A stretch of DNA of 55,107 nt, from assembly GCF_020554865.1 (NCBI RefSeq), contig NZ_JAJCIC010000032.1, forward strand, positions 1 through 55,107, in the 5' to 3' direction. Every line of letters starts with the position of its first letter. Positions within the stretch are counted from its first letter, which is position 1. The stretch comes from Lacrimispora sp. 210928-DFI.3.58 (GTDB taxonomy: Bacteria; Bacillota; Clostridia; Lachnospirales; Lachnospiraceae). The translations under genes and the position numbers were made by a program. Below are positions 41,854 through 49,652 of this stretch, piece by piece. Below the pieces are notes generated by a model. The model was not told the origin of the DNA and did not search any database. It saw nothing but the letters and a program-made list of their open reading frames with translations.

Positions 41854-42283
41854 TCTTCCAAGCGGAATAGCGAATGTCTTTCATCATGGGGAAATGAAGC
41901 CGGCTGAATTTGTTCCTCCGAATAGTTTCAATCATTCCCATGATCGGATAGGATTAGATAAGGCATTAGATAAGGCTGCGTACCAAAGATAGTCACAATC
42001 AAAACTTACGTTCGATTGTGGCTATACTTTTTTATGGGGCTGTGTTATAATTTTCAGTAACTTAAATGCATGCTTAAATACATTTTTAAATTACGCACGC
42101 TCTAATTTTATAAATGAATGAGCGCTTTCTGTTATGCTATTTTCACTTGCTGCCATCTGGTGCTATGGCTCTTCAAAAAGCGGGTTTTAGTGACTTTTTC
42201 CGGGTCACTGGAAAGGGAAAATGTACTTATAAAAAGTGGTTATTGCAGAAATTGTAATATTCATGTATTTGTGGGAGAACAAA
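41854..42283. other. Noncoding region after the AraC gene
   Basis: About 430 bases. It holds a perfect 12-base tandem duplication (ATTAGATAAGGC at 41953 and 41965), a terminator at 41989-42038 and a small hairpin AGTGAC/GTCACT near 42189-42209. The base composition turns clearly AT-rich from about 42040. No gene is seen. Confidence 0.6.
41989..42038 (+). terminator. Terminator after the AraC gene
   Basis: ATAGTCACAATC and GATTGTGGCTAT pair over twelve bases with one G-U pair, followed by ACTTTTTTAT. Confidence 0.85.
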
Positions 42284-42796
42284 ATGGTATATTTCACAAG
42301 TGATTTACATTTGGGACATTATGGGATCATAGAGATGCAAAATCGTCCTTTCAAAAATGTGGAGGAAATGAATCATATTTTGATTGGTAATTTTAATGCC
42401 GTTGTACAAAAAAATGATACGGTGTACATTTTAGGTGATATCTGCCATCATATGTTAGTTGAACAGGCAAATGAGTTGATTGGAAAAATGAAAGGAAAGA
42501 AAATTTTGGTTAAGGGTAATCACGATAAAATGTATGACATGAATTTATTTGATGAAATCTGTGACTTTAAGACAGTATCATTGAATGGTGTTTATTTTGC
42601 ATTGATGCATTATCCAATGTTGTCATGGCCAAAGAAAAGTAGCGGCAGCATTCAATTACATGGGCATATTCACGCACGAGAAGAATACAACTTGCAGAAT
42701 AAGGAAGATGGAATCAGAAGATATGATGTAGGTGTGGATGCGAACAATTATTATCCGGTATCTGTGAAGCAGATTATTGGGTTTTTAGGGATATAA
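42284..42796 (+). CDS. Calcineurin-like metallophosphoesterase
   Basis: 170 residues from the ATG after GGGAG. All five metal motifs are present in order: DLHLGH (7-12), GDICHH (near 50), GNHD (near 76), an MHYP block (near 108) and HGHIH (near 126). This is the small phage/plasmid-type phosphoesterase group; its substrate may be a nucleotide, nucleic acid or phosphoprotein. AT-rich codon use sets it apart from the core genes and suggests acquisition by transfer. No operon partner is intact. Confidence 0.9.
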   Translation: MVYFTSDLHLGHYGIIEMQNRPFKNVEEMNHILIGNFNAVVQKNDTVYILGDICHHMLVEQANELIGKMKGKKILVKGNHDKMYDMNLFDEICDFKTVSLNGVYFALMHYPMLSWPKKSSGSIQLHGHIHAREEYNLQNKEDGIRRYDVGVDANNYYPVSVKQIIGFLGI

Positions 42797-42867
42797 GCCG
42801 ATGTGATTTAATTTGGTACTGGAGATAAGGTAAGATTATGATATTGTGGCATATTATGAGGAGGTAA

Positions 42868-43023
42868 GTGATTGAAAAGGAAGCCTTGTTCAAAGGCTTT
42901 CAAGAAGACAACCAATTCGAGACTTTACTTGGTGTCACCGGTTCCGGCAAACCCTTCACCATGGCAAACGTCATCCGGGCAGAATGTGGGAAGAATCGGC
43001 AGTTATTCGAAATTTTCGAATAA
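42868..43023 (+). pseudogene. Diverged uvrB 5' fragment (Walker A region)
   Basis: A 51-codon frame translates to EALFKGFQEDNQFETLLGVT, then GSGKPFTMANVIRAE, which aligns with residues 20-52 of the intact UvrB at 45340 ([28 protein letters not shown]). The DNA is roughly 70-75 percent alike, with most changes at third positions, so it is an old or foreign copy, not a fresh duplication. Thr after the Walker A lysine is Pro. Similarity ends after ANVI and a perfect inverted repeat follows. GAGGAGG lies just upstream. Confidence 0.75.
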
Positions 43024-43025
43024 CT
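43001..43025. repeat. Perfect 12-1-12 inverted repeat
   Basis: AGTTATTCGAAA (43001-43012), one base, TTTCGAATAACT (43014-43025), at the point where uvrB similarity has ended. It lacks a T run, so a terminator is unlikely; an operator or an element end is possible. Confidence 0.8.
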
Positions 43026-43074
43026 ATGGGTAGATTATAATAAGGGATATTTGAAATAAAATGTTGAAGATGAG

Positions 43075-43602
43075 GTGAATGCATTGATTTTTGATATTTC
43101 AAGATTTGATTCATATAGAGAAGATAATCGTCGGGAGGTTAAGAAAGCGAGAGGGGGATTGCCACATTCTTTGTGGATACCTACTTAGCTTTTGCGAATT
43201 TCCAGAGTATTTCCTTGATTATCGAGAGATGCTGGATCCATCCATGATTGGTATTGGAGAACGCGCTGGAAGTGGAGTGCCGGATATATTTCAGTGTGAG
43301 AACAAGAAGGGTGGAAAGAACCGGAGATCGAAGAACAGTATGGACTGGATCGGACAATTCTGACATTACCGCTACTAAAGAAAGTAGCGATAAGTAGCGA
43401 TAAAGTAGCGATAAATGGTGACGGGAAATTGACAGAACATGAAAAGAGAATTCTGGAATACTTGCAGGAGAATAAAGAAATATCAAATGGAGATGCAAGA
43501 GAGATAATTGGGTTATCTGCGGCGGGAGTAAGGAAGATATTAAGAAAGATGGTGGAAAAAGAAATCTTATCTGAAACTGGGGGAAATAGAAATAGGAGAT
43601 AG
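43075..43602 (+). pseudogene. Broken AlbA_2/AAA-4 family ATP-binding protein
   Basis: Three pieces in shifting frames resemble one family. First, FDSYREDNRREVKKARGGLP (the AlbA_2 start) runs to a lost base near 43180, after which LAFANF continues. Then most of the middle (perhaps 250-300 residues) is missing. GIGERAGSGVPDIF resumes near 43250 in a second frame. EQEGWKEPEIEEQYGLDRT and a winged-helix tail (LTEHEKRILEYLQENKEISN) then run in a third frame to TAG at 43602. Family members are helicase-related or regulatory proteins common on mobile elements. This copy is dead. Confidence 0.75.
43379..43415 (+). repeat. Short tandem repeat of AGTAGCGATAA
   Basis: AGTAGCGATAA occurs three times in close succession within the broken AAA-4 gene, encoding a V-A-I-S-S-D-K-V-A-I linker before the winged helix. 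Confidence 0.7.
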
Positions 43603-43668
43603 ATGAATTGTAAAAAAATTTAAAAATAGTTTATAATAATTTGGAAATAAGAGAGCGGGAGGTACAAA

Positions 43669-43818
43669 ATGATTCCAAGGCTTAAAGCAGAGGATGTATG
43701 TTCAATAATTCCTAATTGTCAGGTAATAGGAAAAGAAATGCGTGGGGGACAAAAAATAGTTTTTCCATGTGAAATCAATAAAGGAAGGAGTGCTAATAAA
43801 ACAGTTAGAATTATTTAA
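43669..43818 (+). CDS. Kinase-like N-terminal fragment
   Basis: 49 residues from an ATG six bases after GGGAGG, with a possible promoter TTGTAA-18-TATAAT at 43608-43637. The segment IIPNCQVIGKEMRGGQKIVF, then PCEINKG, resembles the glycine-rich loop and first strands of a protein-kinase fold (hydrophobic, G-G-Q-K-x-V-F). The expected catalytic Lys strand and everything after it are missing. It is probably the surviving start of a larger kinase-like gene. It overlaps the next ORF in another frame. Confidence 0.4.
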   Translation: MIPRLKAEDVCSIIPNCQVIGKEMRGGQKIVFPCEINKGRSANKTVRII

Positions 43819-43975
43819 AGAGTTAAATGTCGGCATTCTGCTATTTGATGCAACTAATGAAGAACTAAAATTTTTATTACATCCTCAAAAAGAGAAATCT
43901 TCTTCAAAGTGGCATACATTATTTACATTAGGACAGTTGGTACATCAATACAGCTCTGAAGAACATGTAATTTAA
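43769..43975 (+). CDS. Small ORF of unknown function
   Basis: 68 residues if the ATG at 43769 is used; a GTG at 43790 is an alternative. The core is LNVGILLFDATNEELKFLLH, followed by PQKEKSSSKW and a C-terminal helix. I do not recognise it. It could be the end of the same decayed gene as the kinase-like fragment after a frameshift and deletion, or an independent small protein. Ribosome site AAGGAAGGAG lies inside the frame, which favours the later start. Confidence 0.35.
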   Translation: MKSIKEGVLIKQLELFKELNVGILLFDATNEELKFLLHPQKEKSSSKWHTLFTLGQLVHQYSSEEHVI

Positions 43976-44099
43976 TACTTGTTAATTAGAATGCTGAAGG
44001 TGTGGAGTTAAACGGTTTCAAAATTTTGTCGTTGTTAGCTTGATGAATATAAAGAGGATAATGGAAGAAAAATCAGGAAAGCAATAGGGAGGAAAGTGT

Positions 44100-45140
44100 T
44101 TGGAAATTAAAATGAGTAAATCTGAGATATATTTATCTTCAACAAAAGAAGAACAACAATTTTATGATGATGTTCGACATATTTTACAAACAGCAAGAAA
44201 TTCGGCATATAAAAGTATTAATTCCATTATGTCTAAAGCTTATTGGGAGATAGGCGAAAGAATTGTGCAACAGGAGCAGCGAGGAACTGGCAGAGCAAAA
44301 TATGGTGATTATATTATTCGTAACTTGTCAAAAGAACTTTCTGGAGAGTTTGGTACGGGATTTTCTATTGCTAATTTGAAAAATTGTCGTCAGTTTTATC
44401 GTACTTTTCCAAAAGATTCAATTGGCTACACGGCATGTAGCCAATTGTCGTGGTCACATTTAAGAAGTATTATGCGTCTTGATTCAGAAGAAGAACGCAA
44501 TTACTATATCCAAGAGGCAATTAAAGGAAGTTGGTCAGTAAAGTTGCTTGAACGTAATATAAAAAGCGGATTTTACAGAAGAATGCTCTCTACACAGTTG
44601 GAAAATTCATCAGTGGAAAACTATGAATTTGTAAAAGATTCCTATGTACTTGAATTCATGGGATTGCCAGAGAATTATGAGTATAAAGAGAGCGAGCTTG
44701 AAAGAGCGATTCTTAGTCATATACAGAAATTCTTATTAGAGTTAGGAAGAGGTTTTTCATTTGTGGCAAGGCAGATGAGAATCAGTACAGAAACTAGTGA
44801 CTTCTTTTTAGACCTAGTTTTTTACAATTATATTCTGAAATGTTTTGTAATTATTGATTTGAAAACCGATAAACTGACGCATCAGGATATTGGACAGATG
44901 GATATGTATGTCCGAATGTTTGATGACTTAAAACGGGCGCAGGATGATAATCCGACAATTGGAATTATTCTTTGTACTGATAAGGATGAAACGATTGTAA
45001 AATATTCCGTATTGAATGACAGTAAACAGATTTTTGCTTCGAAATATATGACAGTATTACCTACAGAGGAAGAATTGGCATATGAACTGGAAAAAAATCA
45101 AAACATGCTTATAAATAATATAAGCCAGACAAAAGAGTAA
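44100..45140 (+). CDS. YhcG/DUF1016 family PD-(D/E)xK nuclease
   Basis: 346 residues from a TTG seven bases after GGGAGG; the ATG at 44112 would lie 19 bases from that site. The N-terminal DUF1016_N domain (about 20-165) has INSIMSKAYWEIGERIVQQEQRGTGRAKYGD and SQLSWSHLRSIMRL. The C-terminal nuclease domain (about 180-330) has SDFFLDLVFYN (Asp238) and VIIDLKTDKL (Asp253-x-Lys255), a complete D...D-x-K site. Family members are often found beside restriction-modification genes and in defence or mobile loci. Here it stands alone among decayed genes, with AT-rich codon use. Confidence 0.88.
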   Translation: MEIKMSKSEIYLSSTKEEQQFYDDVRHILQTARNSAYKSINSIMSKAYWEIGERIVQQEQRGTGRAKYGDYIIRNLSKELSGEFGTGFSIANLKNCRQFYRTFPKDSIGYTACSQLSWSHLRSIMRLDSEEERNYYIQEAIKGSWSVKLLERNIKSGFYRRMLSTQLENSSVENYEFVKDSYVLEFMGLPENYEYKESELERAILSHIQKFLLELGRGFSFVARQMRISTETSDFFLDLVFYNYILKCFVIIDLKTDKLTHQDIGQMDMYVRMFDDLKRAQDDNPTIGIILCTDKDETIVKYSVLNDSKQIFASKYMTVLPTEEELAYELEKNQNMLINNISQTKE

Positions 45141-45339
45141 AAAATCCATCATAGCATTTTATATGATGTTATTTTGTGTTGTTAAGTAGTAAATGATATT
45201 GTTTTTTCAGTAGCTAAATCTTGAAATTCGAAAGTTCGCCTATTAGCCAGCCATATGAACACCTTATTTCGAATATTTTACGAATTTCTGGCCTATACTC
45301 GAACCTTTTTTTGGGTTACTTGGAGGTGAAAAACACGCT

Positions 45340-47334
45340 ATGAAGTTTAAATTGCACGCAGAATTTCAGCCCACCGGCGACCAGCCACAGGCCATTGAAG
45401 CATTGGTCAAAGGCTTCCGTGAAGGCAATCAATTCCAGACTTTACTAGGGGTTACGGGGTCTGGTAAGACTTTTACCATGGCGAATGTGATCGAACAATT
45501 ACAAAAGCCGACCCTGGTAATTGCACACAATAAAACCCTTGCCGCGCAGCTCTACGGTGAATTTAAGGAGATGTTCCCGGAGAACGCGGTAGAATATTTT
45601 GTTTCTTACTACGACTACTACCAACCCGAAGCCTACGTCCCCTCCACTGACACCTACATCGAAAAGGACTCCGCCATTAACGACGAGATCGACAAGCTGC
45701 GTCACTCCGCTACGGCAGCCCTCTCAGAGCGGGAGGACGTGATCATTGTTGCCTCTGTTTCCTGCATCTATGGTCTGGGAAGTCCCATTGATTATAAGGA
45801 GATGGTGATTTCCCTGCGACCGGGGATGATGAAGGACCGGGATGAGGTGATCCATAAGCTGATCGACATCCAGTATGAGCGCAATGACATGGATTTTAAG
45901 AGAGGAAGCTTCCGGGTGAAGGGGGATGTGCTGGATATTTATCCGGCTTACTCAGACGGAGCAGCCTACCGGGTAGAGTTTTTTGGGGATGAGGTTGACC
46001 GGATCATGGAGATCGATACGGTGACTGGAGAGGTGAAGGCACAGCTGGGCCATGTGGCCATTTTCCCGGCCTCCCATTATGTGGTGCCGAAGGAGAAAAT
46101 GATGGAGGCCACCGAGAACATTTTAGAGGAGCTCAAGGAGCGGGTGGCGTATTTTAAGAGCGAGGACAAACTGTTGGAAGCGCAGCGCATCTCGGAGCGC
46201 ACGAATTTTGATGTGGAAATGATGCGGGAGACGGGTTTCTGTTCCGGCATCGAAAACTATTCCCGTCATCTGACAGGGACGCTGCCGGGAGAACCGCCCT
46301 GCACCCTGATCGATTACTTCCCGCAGGATTTTCTGATCATAGTGGACGAGTCCCATATCACCCTTCCGCAGGTGCGCGGTATGTACTCCGGGGACCGCTC
46401 CAGGAAAACAACACTTGTAGAGTATGGCTTCCGTCTGCCTTCCGCCCTTGATAACCGGCCCTTGAACTTTACGGAGTTTGAAGGGAAGATCAATCAAATG
46501 CTGTTTGTATCCGCCACGCCCTCTGTGTATGAGGAGGAGCATGAGCTTCTGCGTACAGAGCAGATCATCCGGCCTACAGGGCTTCTGGACCCGGAGATCA
46601 GCGTAAGGCCTGTGGAGGGACAGATCGATGACCTGATCTCTGAGGTGAATAAAGAGACAGCAGGCCATAACAAGGTGCTCATCACCACCCTTACAAAGCG
46701 GATGGCTGAGGATCTGACGGATTATATGAGAGAGGTGGGGATCCGTGTAAAATACCTCCACTCCGACATTGATACGTTGGAGCGTGCAGAGATCATACGC
46801 GATATGCGCATGGATGTATTTGATGTGCTGGTGGGGATCAATCTTCTGCGGGAAGGACTGGATATTCCGGAGATTACGCTGGTGGCCATTCTGGATGCAG
46901 ATAAGGAGGGCTTCTTAAGGTCAGAGACCTCCCTGATCCAGACAATAGGCCGTGCGGCGAGAAATGCAGAGGGCCATGTCATTATGTATGCTGATACGGT
47001 GACGGACTCCATGCGCGTGGCTATTGAGGAGACCAACCGCCGCCGCCAGATCCAGCAGCGGTATAATGAGGAGCATGGGATCACCCCTACGACCATTAAG
47101 AAGGCGGTGAGAGATCTGATCGCCATCTCCAAAGCAGTAGAAGCGGATGAGAGCGCCCGCCAGAAGGATCCGGAGTCCATGGATGAGAAGGAATTAAAGG
47201 CGCTTGCAAAGGAGCTGGAGAAGAAGATGCGCCAGGCGGCAGTGGAGTTGAATTTCGAGGAGGCTGCACGTCTTCGTGACAGGATGATCGAGATCAAAAA
47301 AATGCTTTTGGATATGGATGGAATGAATGTTTGA
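45340..47334 (+). CDS. uvrB: Excinuclease ABC subunit B, UvrB
   Basis: 664 residues, full length. Walker A GVTGSGKT (37-44), the damage-probing beta hairpin [25 protein letters not shown] (about 90-114), the VDESH Walker B box, the helicase motif QTIGRAARN and the C-terminal UVR domain (about 622-658, [13 protein letters not shown]), which binds UvrC, are all intact. UvrB opens DNA at lesions in nucleotide excision repair. GGAGGTG lies 12 bases before the ATG. The first roughly 130 codons prefer C-ending codons (TAC, GAC, CCC) more than the rest, as if the 5' end had been replaced. A partial second copy of this 5' region lies at 42868. Confidence 0.97.
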   Translation: MKFKLHAEFQPTGDQPQAIEALVKGFREGNQFQTLLGVTGSGKTFTMANVIEQLQKPTLVIAHNKTLAAQLYGEFKEMFPENAVEYFVSYYDYYQPEAYVPSTDTYIEKDSAINDEIDKLRHSATAALSEREDVIIVASVSCIYGLGSPIDYKEMVISLRPGMMKDRDEVIHKLIDIQYERNDMDFKRGSFRVKGDVLDIYPAYSDGAAYRVEFFGDEVDRIMEIDTVTGEVKAQLGHVAIFPASHYVVPKEKMMEATENILEELKERVAYFKSEDKLLEAQRISERTNFDVEMMRETGFCSGIENYSRHLTGTLPGEPPCTLIDYFPQDFLIIVDESHITLPQVRGMYSGDRSRKTTLVEYGFRLPSALDNRPLNFTEFEGKINQMLFVSATPSVYEEEHELLRTEQIIRPTGLLDPEISVRPVEGQIDDLISEVNKETAGHNKVLITTLTKRMAEDLTDYMREVGIRVKYLHSDIDTLERAEIIRDMRMDVFDVLVGINLLREGLDIPEITLVAILDADKEGFLRSETSLIQTIGRAARNAEGHVIMYADTVTDSMRVAIEETNRRRQIQQRYNEEHGITPTTIKKAVRDLIAISKAVEADESARQKDPESMDEKELKALAKELEKKMRQAAVELNFEEAARLRDRMIEIKKMLLDMDGMNV

Positions 47335-47365
47335 AAAATGTAATATCTTCTTAAGGATAAATAAA

Positions 47366-47394
47366 TTGTCTAAATCTATCCTCTTTACTATAAT
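47366..47394 (+). promoter_or_regulatory. Promoter of the cell-wall-binding protein gene
   Basis: TTGTCT, 17 bases, TATAAT, 52 bases before the start codon. Confidence 0.75.
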
Positions 47395-47446
47395 AAAATC
47401 AGGAAAATAAATGAAATTTTGAGAAAAGATGTAAGGAGGACAAATT

Positions 47447-48628
47447 ATGAGAGGAAAGAAATTTGCAAGTCTGTCATTAGCGGTAATCATGGCTGTCACT
47501 GCTGCATTTCCTGCGTTTGCAGCAGATACAAAGATCAATACGGTAAAATTAACGTTCAGATATGATAAGGCTCCGGCCAGCGGAGATGATATCGGCGATA
47601 TCACCGTAACTGCAGGGGGCAGCACTTACACAGTAGAGTCTGCTGAATATACAAATGCAGACGATAAGGATACCTGGACGGTAGGAGATGTACCGGAGGT
47701 AAAGGTTGAGCTGTCAGCAGAGGATGGATACAAATTTTCCTACACGACGAAGAGTCATTTCAGCCTGTCAGGCTGCAGTGCCGAATTTGAAAAGGCGAAG
47801 ATCTATGACAGCGGAAGTACCATTGAGGTCTATGCACAGCTGAAGAGGGTAGGAGGCAAGCTGGAGAGTGCTTCCGGTATTGAGTGGGAAGACAGCACTG
47901 CACGCTGGGATGAGATCGAGGGAGCAAAGAGCTATGATGTAAAGCTTCTTCGGGATGAAAAGACGGTTACCACAGTGAATACAACGGGAACCTCCTTCAA
48001 TTTTGCAGGATACTTTAACAAAGAAGGAGATTACACCTTCCGGGTAAGAGCGATTTCCAGCTACAACAATAAGGCGGGAGAGTGGTCAGACGATTCTGAT
48101 ACATTCACTGTTTCCGAAGATGAGATCGGAACCTACTCCGGCAGCGGCCGTTGGACCCAGGATGGAAATGGATGGTGGTATGCATACGATACAGGCGGCT
48201 ATCCGGCTGGATGCTGGAAGCAGATCGATGGTGCATGGTATCATTTCGATGCCTCCGGTTACAGGCAGACTGGCTGGCAGAGAGTTGACGGAAAGTGGTA
48301 TTATCTTCATATCAACGGAGTGATGCTCACGGGCTGGCAATTTATCAATAACCAGTGGTATTATATGAACGGCAGCGGAGAGATGCAGACTGGCTGGCAG
48401 GCTGTAAACGGAAAGTGGTACTATATGAACAGCAGCGGTGTGATGCTGACAGGCTGGCAGCAGGTTGGAAACCAGTGGTATTATCTCGATGCTTCCGGTG
48501 CCATGACAACCGGCTGGCAGGCCGTTGACGGAAAGTGGTATTATCTTGGCACCAATGGTGCAATGTATGCCAATACATGGACGCCGGATGGAAGATATGT
48601 AGATGGCAACGGTGTATGGACGCAATAA
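47447..48628 (+). CDS. Secreted cell-wall-binding repeat protein
   Basis: 393 residues: signal peptide with cleavage likely after AFA (25), a beta-rich domain (about 28-135), a fibronectin-III-like domain (about 138-225, WDEIEGAKSYDVKLLRD and YTFRVRAISSYNNKAGEWSD) and about seven 20-residue choline-binding-type repeats (about 232-393). Each repeat follows the pattern GW-x-x-v-(D/N)G-x-WYYL/M. The repeats should bind teichoic-acid choline or other wall carbohydrate, holding the protein on the cell surface. No enzymatic domain is visible. GGAGG precedes the ATG and the gene is monocistronic. Confidence 0.9.
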   Translation: MRGKKFASLSLAVIMAVTAAFPAFAADTKINTVKLTFRYDKAPASGDDIGDITVTAGGSTYTVESAEYTNADDKDTWTVGDVPEVKVELSAEDGYKFSYTTKSHFSLSGCSAEFEKAKIYDSGSTIEVYAQLKRVGGKLESASGIEWEDSTARWDEIEGAKSYDVKLLRDEKTVTTVNTTGTSFNFAGYFNKEGDYTFRVRAISSYNNKAGEWSDDSDTFTVSEDEIGTYSGSGRWTQDGNGWWYAYDTGGYPAGCWKQIDGAWYHFDASGYRQTGWQRVDGKWYYLHINGVMLTGWQFINNQWYYMNGSGEMQTGWQAVNGKWYYMNSSGVMLTGWQQVGNQWYYLDASGAMTTGWQAVDGKWYYLGTNGAMYANTWTPDGRYVDGNGVWTQ

Positions 48629-48707
48629 GAGATCTTCGTAAAGAAAAAGGACCGGATTTCCGGACCGCTGTATGGGCGGAAGGAACGAAGGATAGGAAGT
48701 GTATAAA

Positions 48708-48744
48708 AACAGGGGCTGCAGCACTACGCAGCCTCTGTTTTTGT
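48708..48744. terminator. Bidirectional terminator
   Basis: AACAGGGGCTGC pairs with GCAGCCTCTGTT with one mismatch, followed by TTTG; it lies between convergent genes. Confidence 0.85.
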
Positions 48745-48752
48745 CAATCATT

Positions 48753-49517
48753 CTATGCGTTTTTCCGGTAAAGGATCAAGAGCCCCTTTAACAGCAGGGC
48801 ATCGTCATAGATAATGTGATGCCTGCAGAGCGGCGTGATGAATCTTGACAGGCCGCCGGTTGCAATGACGGAGGGAGTTTCTCCAAGCTCCCGCTCCATG
48901 CGGTCCAGGATGCCGTCGATCATATCCACATTGCTGAAAATAATGCCGGCCCTCATGCAGTCGATGGTGTTTTTGCCGATGACCTTGTCCGGTACCTCCA
49001 GGCTGATATAGGGAAGCTGGGCTGTCTTGCCGCTTAAGGAGTCCAGGGACACACGGAGTCCTGGGAGGATGACGCCGCCGATGTAGTTGCCTTTTTTATC
49101 CGCTACACTTAAGGTGGTGGCAGTGCCCATGTCAATGACAACTAATGGGAGGGGATGCTCATGGATGGCAGCTACCACGTCTACGATCATATCGCTGCCA
49201 ACAGCCTTAGGGTTGTCCATGATAATGTTCATTCCGGTCTTCATGCCGGAGCCGACTAATAGAGGACGGATGCCAACGGCCTTTTTTACAGCGGAGAGAA
49301 TGGTAGCGTTTAAGGGAGGCACCACGGAGGAAAGAATAGCGCCCTCAATGGAGTCAGTGCTGATCTGGTGCATTTCCAGGATATTTTTAAAGCTGATGGC
49401 GTACTCGGTATCTGTCCGTCCCTGGTCTGTAGTAACGCGCTCAATAAAATAAGTCTTTTCTTCATCAATACCGCCTATGACGGTGTTGGTATTGCCCATG
49501 TCGATTGCCAAAATCAT
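48753..49517 (-). CDS. coaX: Type III pantothenate kinase CoaX
   Basis: 254 residues. Phosphate-binding DMGNTNT (6-12), the adenosine motif IDMGTATT (128-135) and GGVILPGLRVSLDSLSGKTAQLP are the CoaX signatures of the ASKHA fold. It carries out the first step of coenzyme A synthesis, using potassium or ammonium and without feedback by CoA. It is divergent from coaBC, which performs the next steps, with 135 bases between the start codons. Confidence 0.96.
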   Translation of the reverse strand: MILAIDMGNTNTVIGGIDEEKTYFIERVTTDQGRTDTEYAISFKNILEMHQISTDSIEGAILSSVVPPLNATILSAVKKAVGIRPLLVGSGMKTGMNIIMDNPKAVGSDMIVDVVAAIHEHPLPLVVIDMGTATTLSVADKKGNYIGGVILPGLRVSLDSLSGKTAQLPYISLEVPDKVIGKNTIDCMRAGIIFSNVDMIDGILDRMERELGETPSVIATGGLSRFITPLCRHHIIYDDALLLKGLLILYRKNA

Positions 49518-49652
49518 TGGGTGGAACTCCTTTCAATCGTGGAAAATATATGGTATGATAATAATGTTTGCCGAAAGCATTTCAATTGTATCACAGACGA
49601 ACTGGAAAAACAATCATCCGTTAGAGGGAAGATCGATATTGGGAGGTACTAT

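Noticed and set aside
43379..43415. CRISPR-like repeat
   Set aside because: The three AGTAGCGATAA units are nearly adjacent, too short and without spacers; they are a microrepeat in a broken gene.
45200..45339. LexA-type SOS box before uvrB
   Set aside because: Several TTCGAA and CGAAC motifs occur, but none forms the spaced CGAAC-N4-GTTCG palindrome expected in Firmicutes.
48170..48580. Tandem DNA repeats as a separate element
   Set aside because: The 60-base periodicity is explained by the 20-residue cell-wall-binding repeats of the encoded protein.
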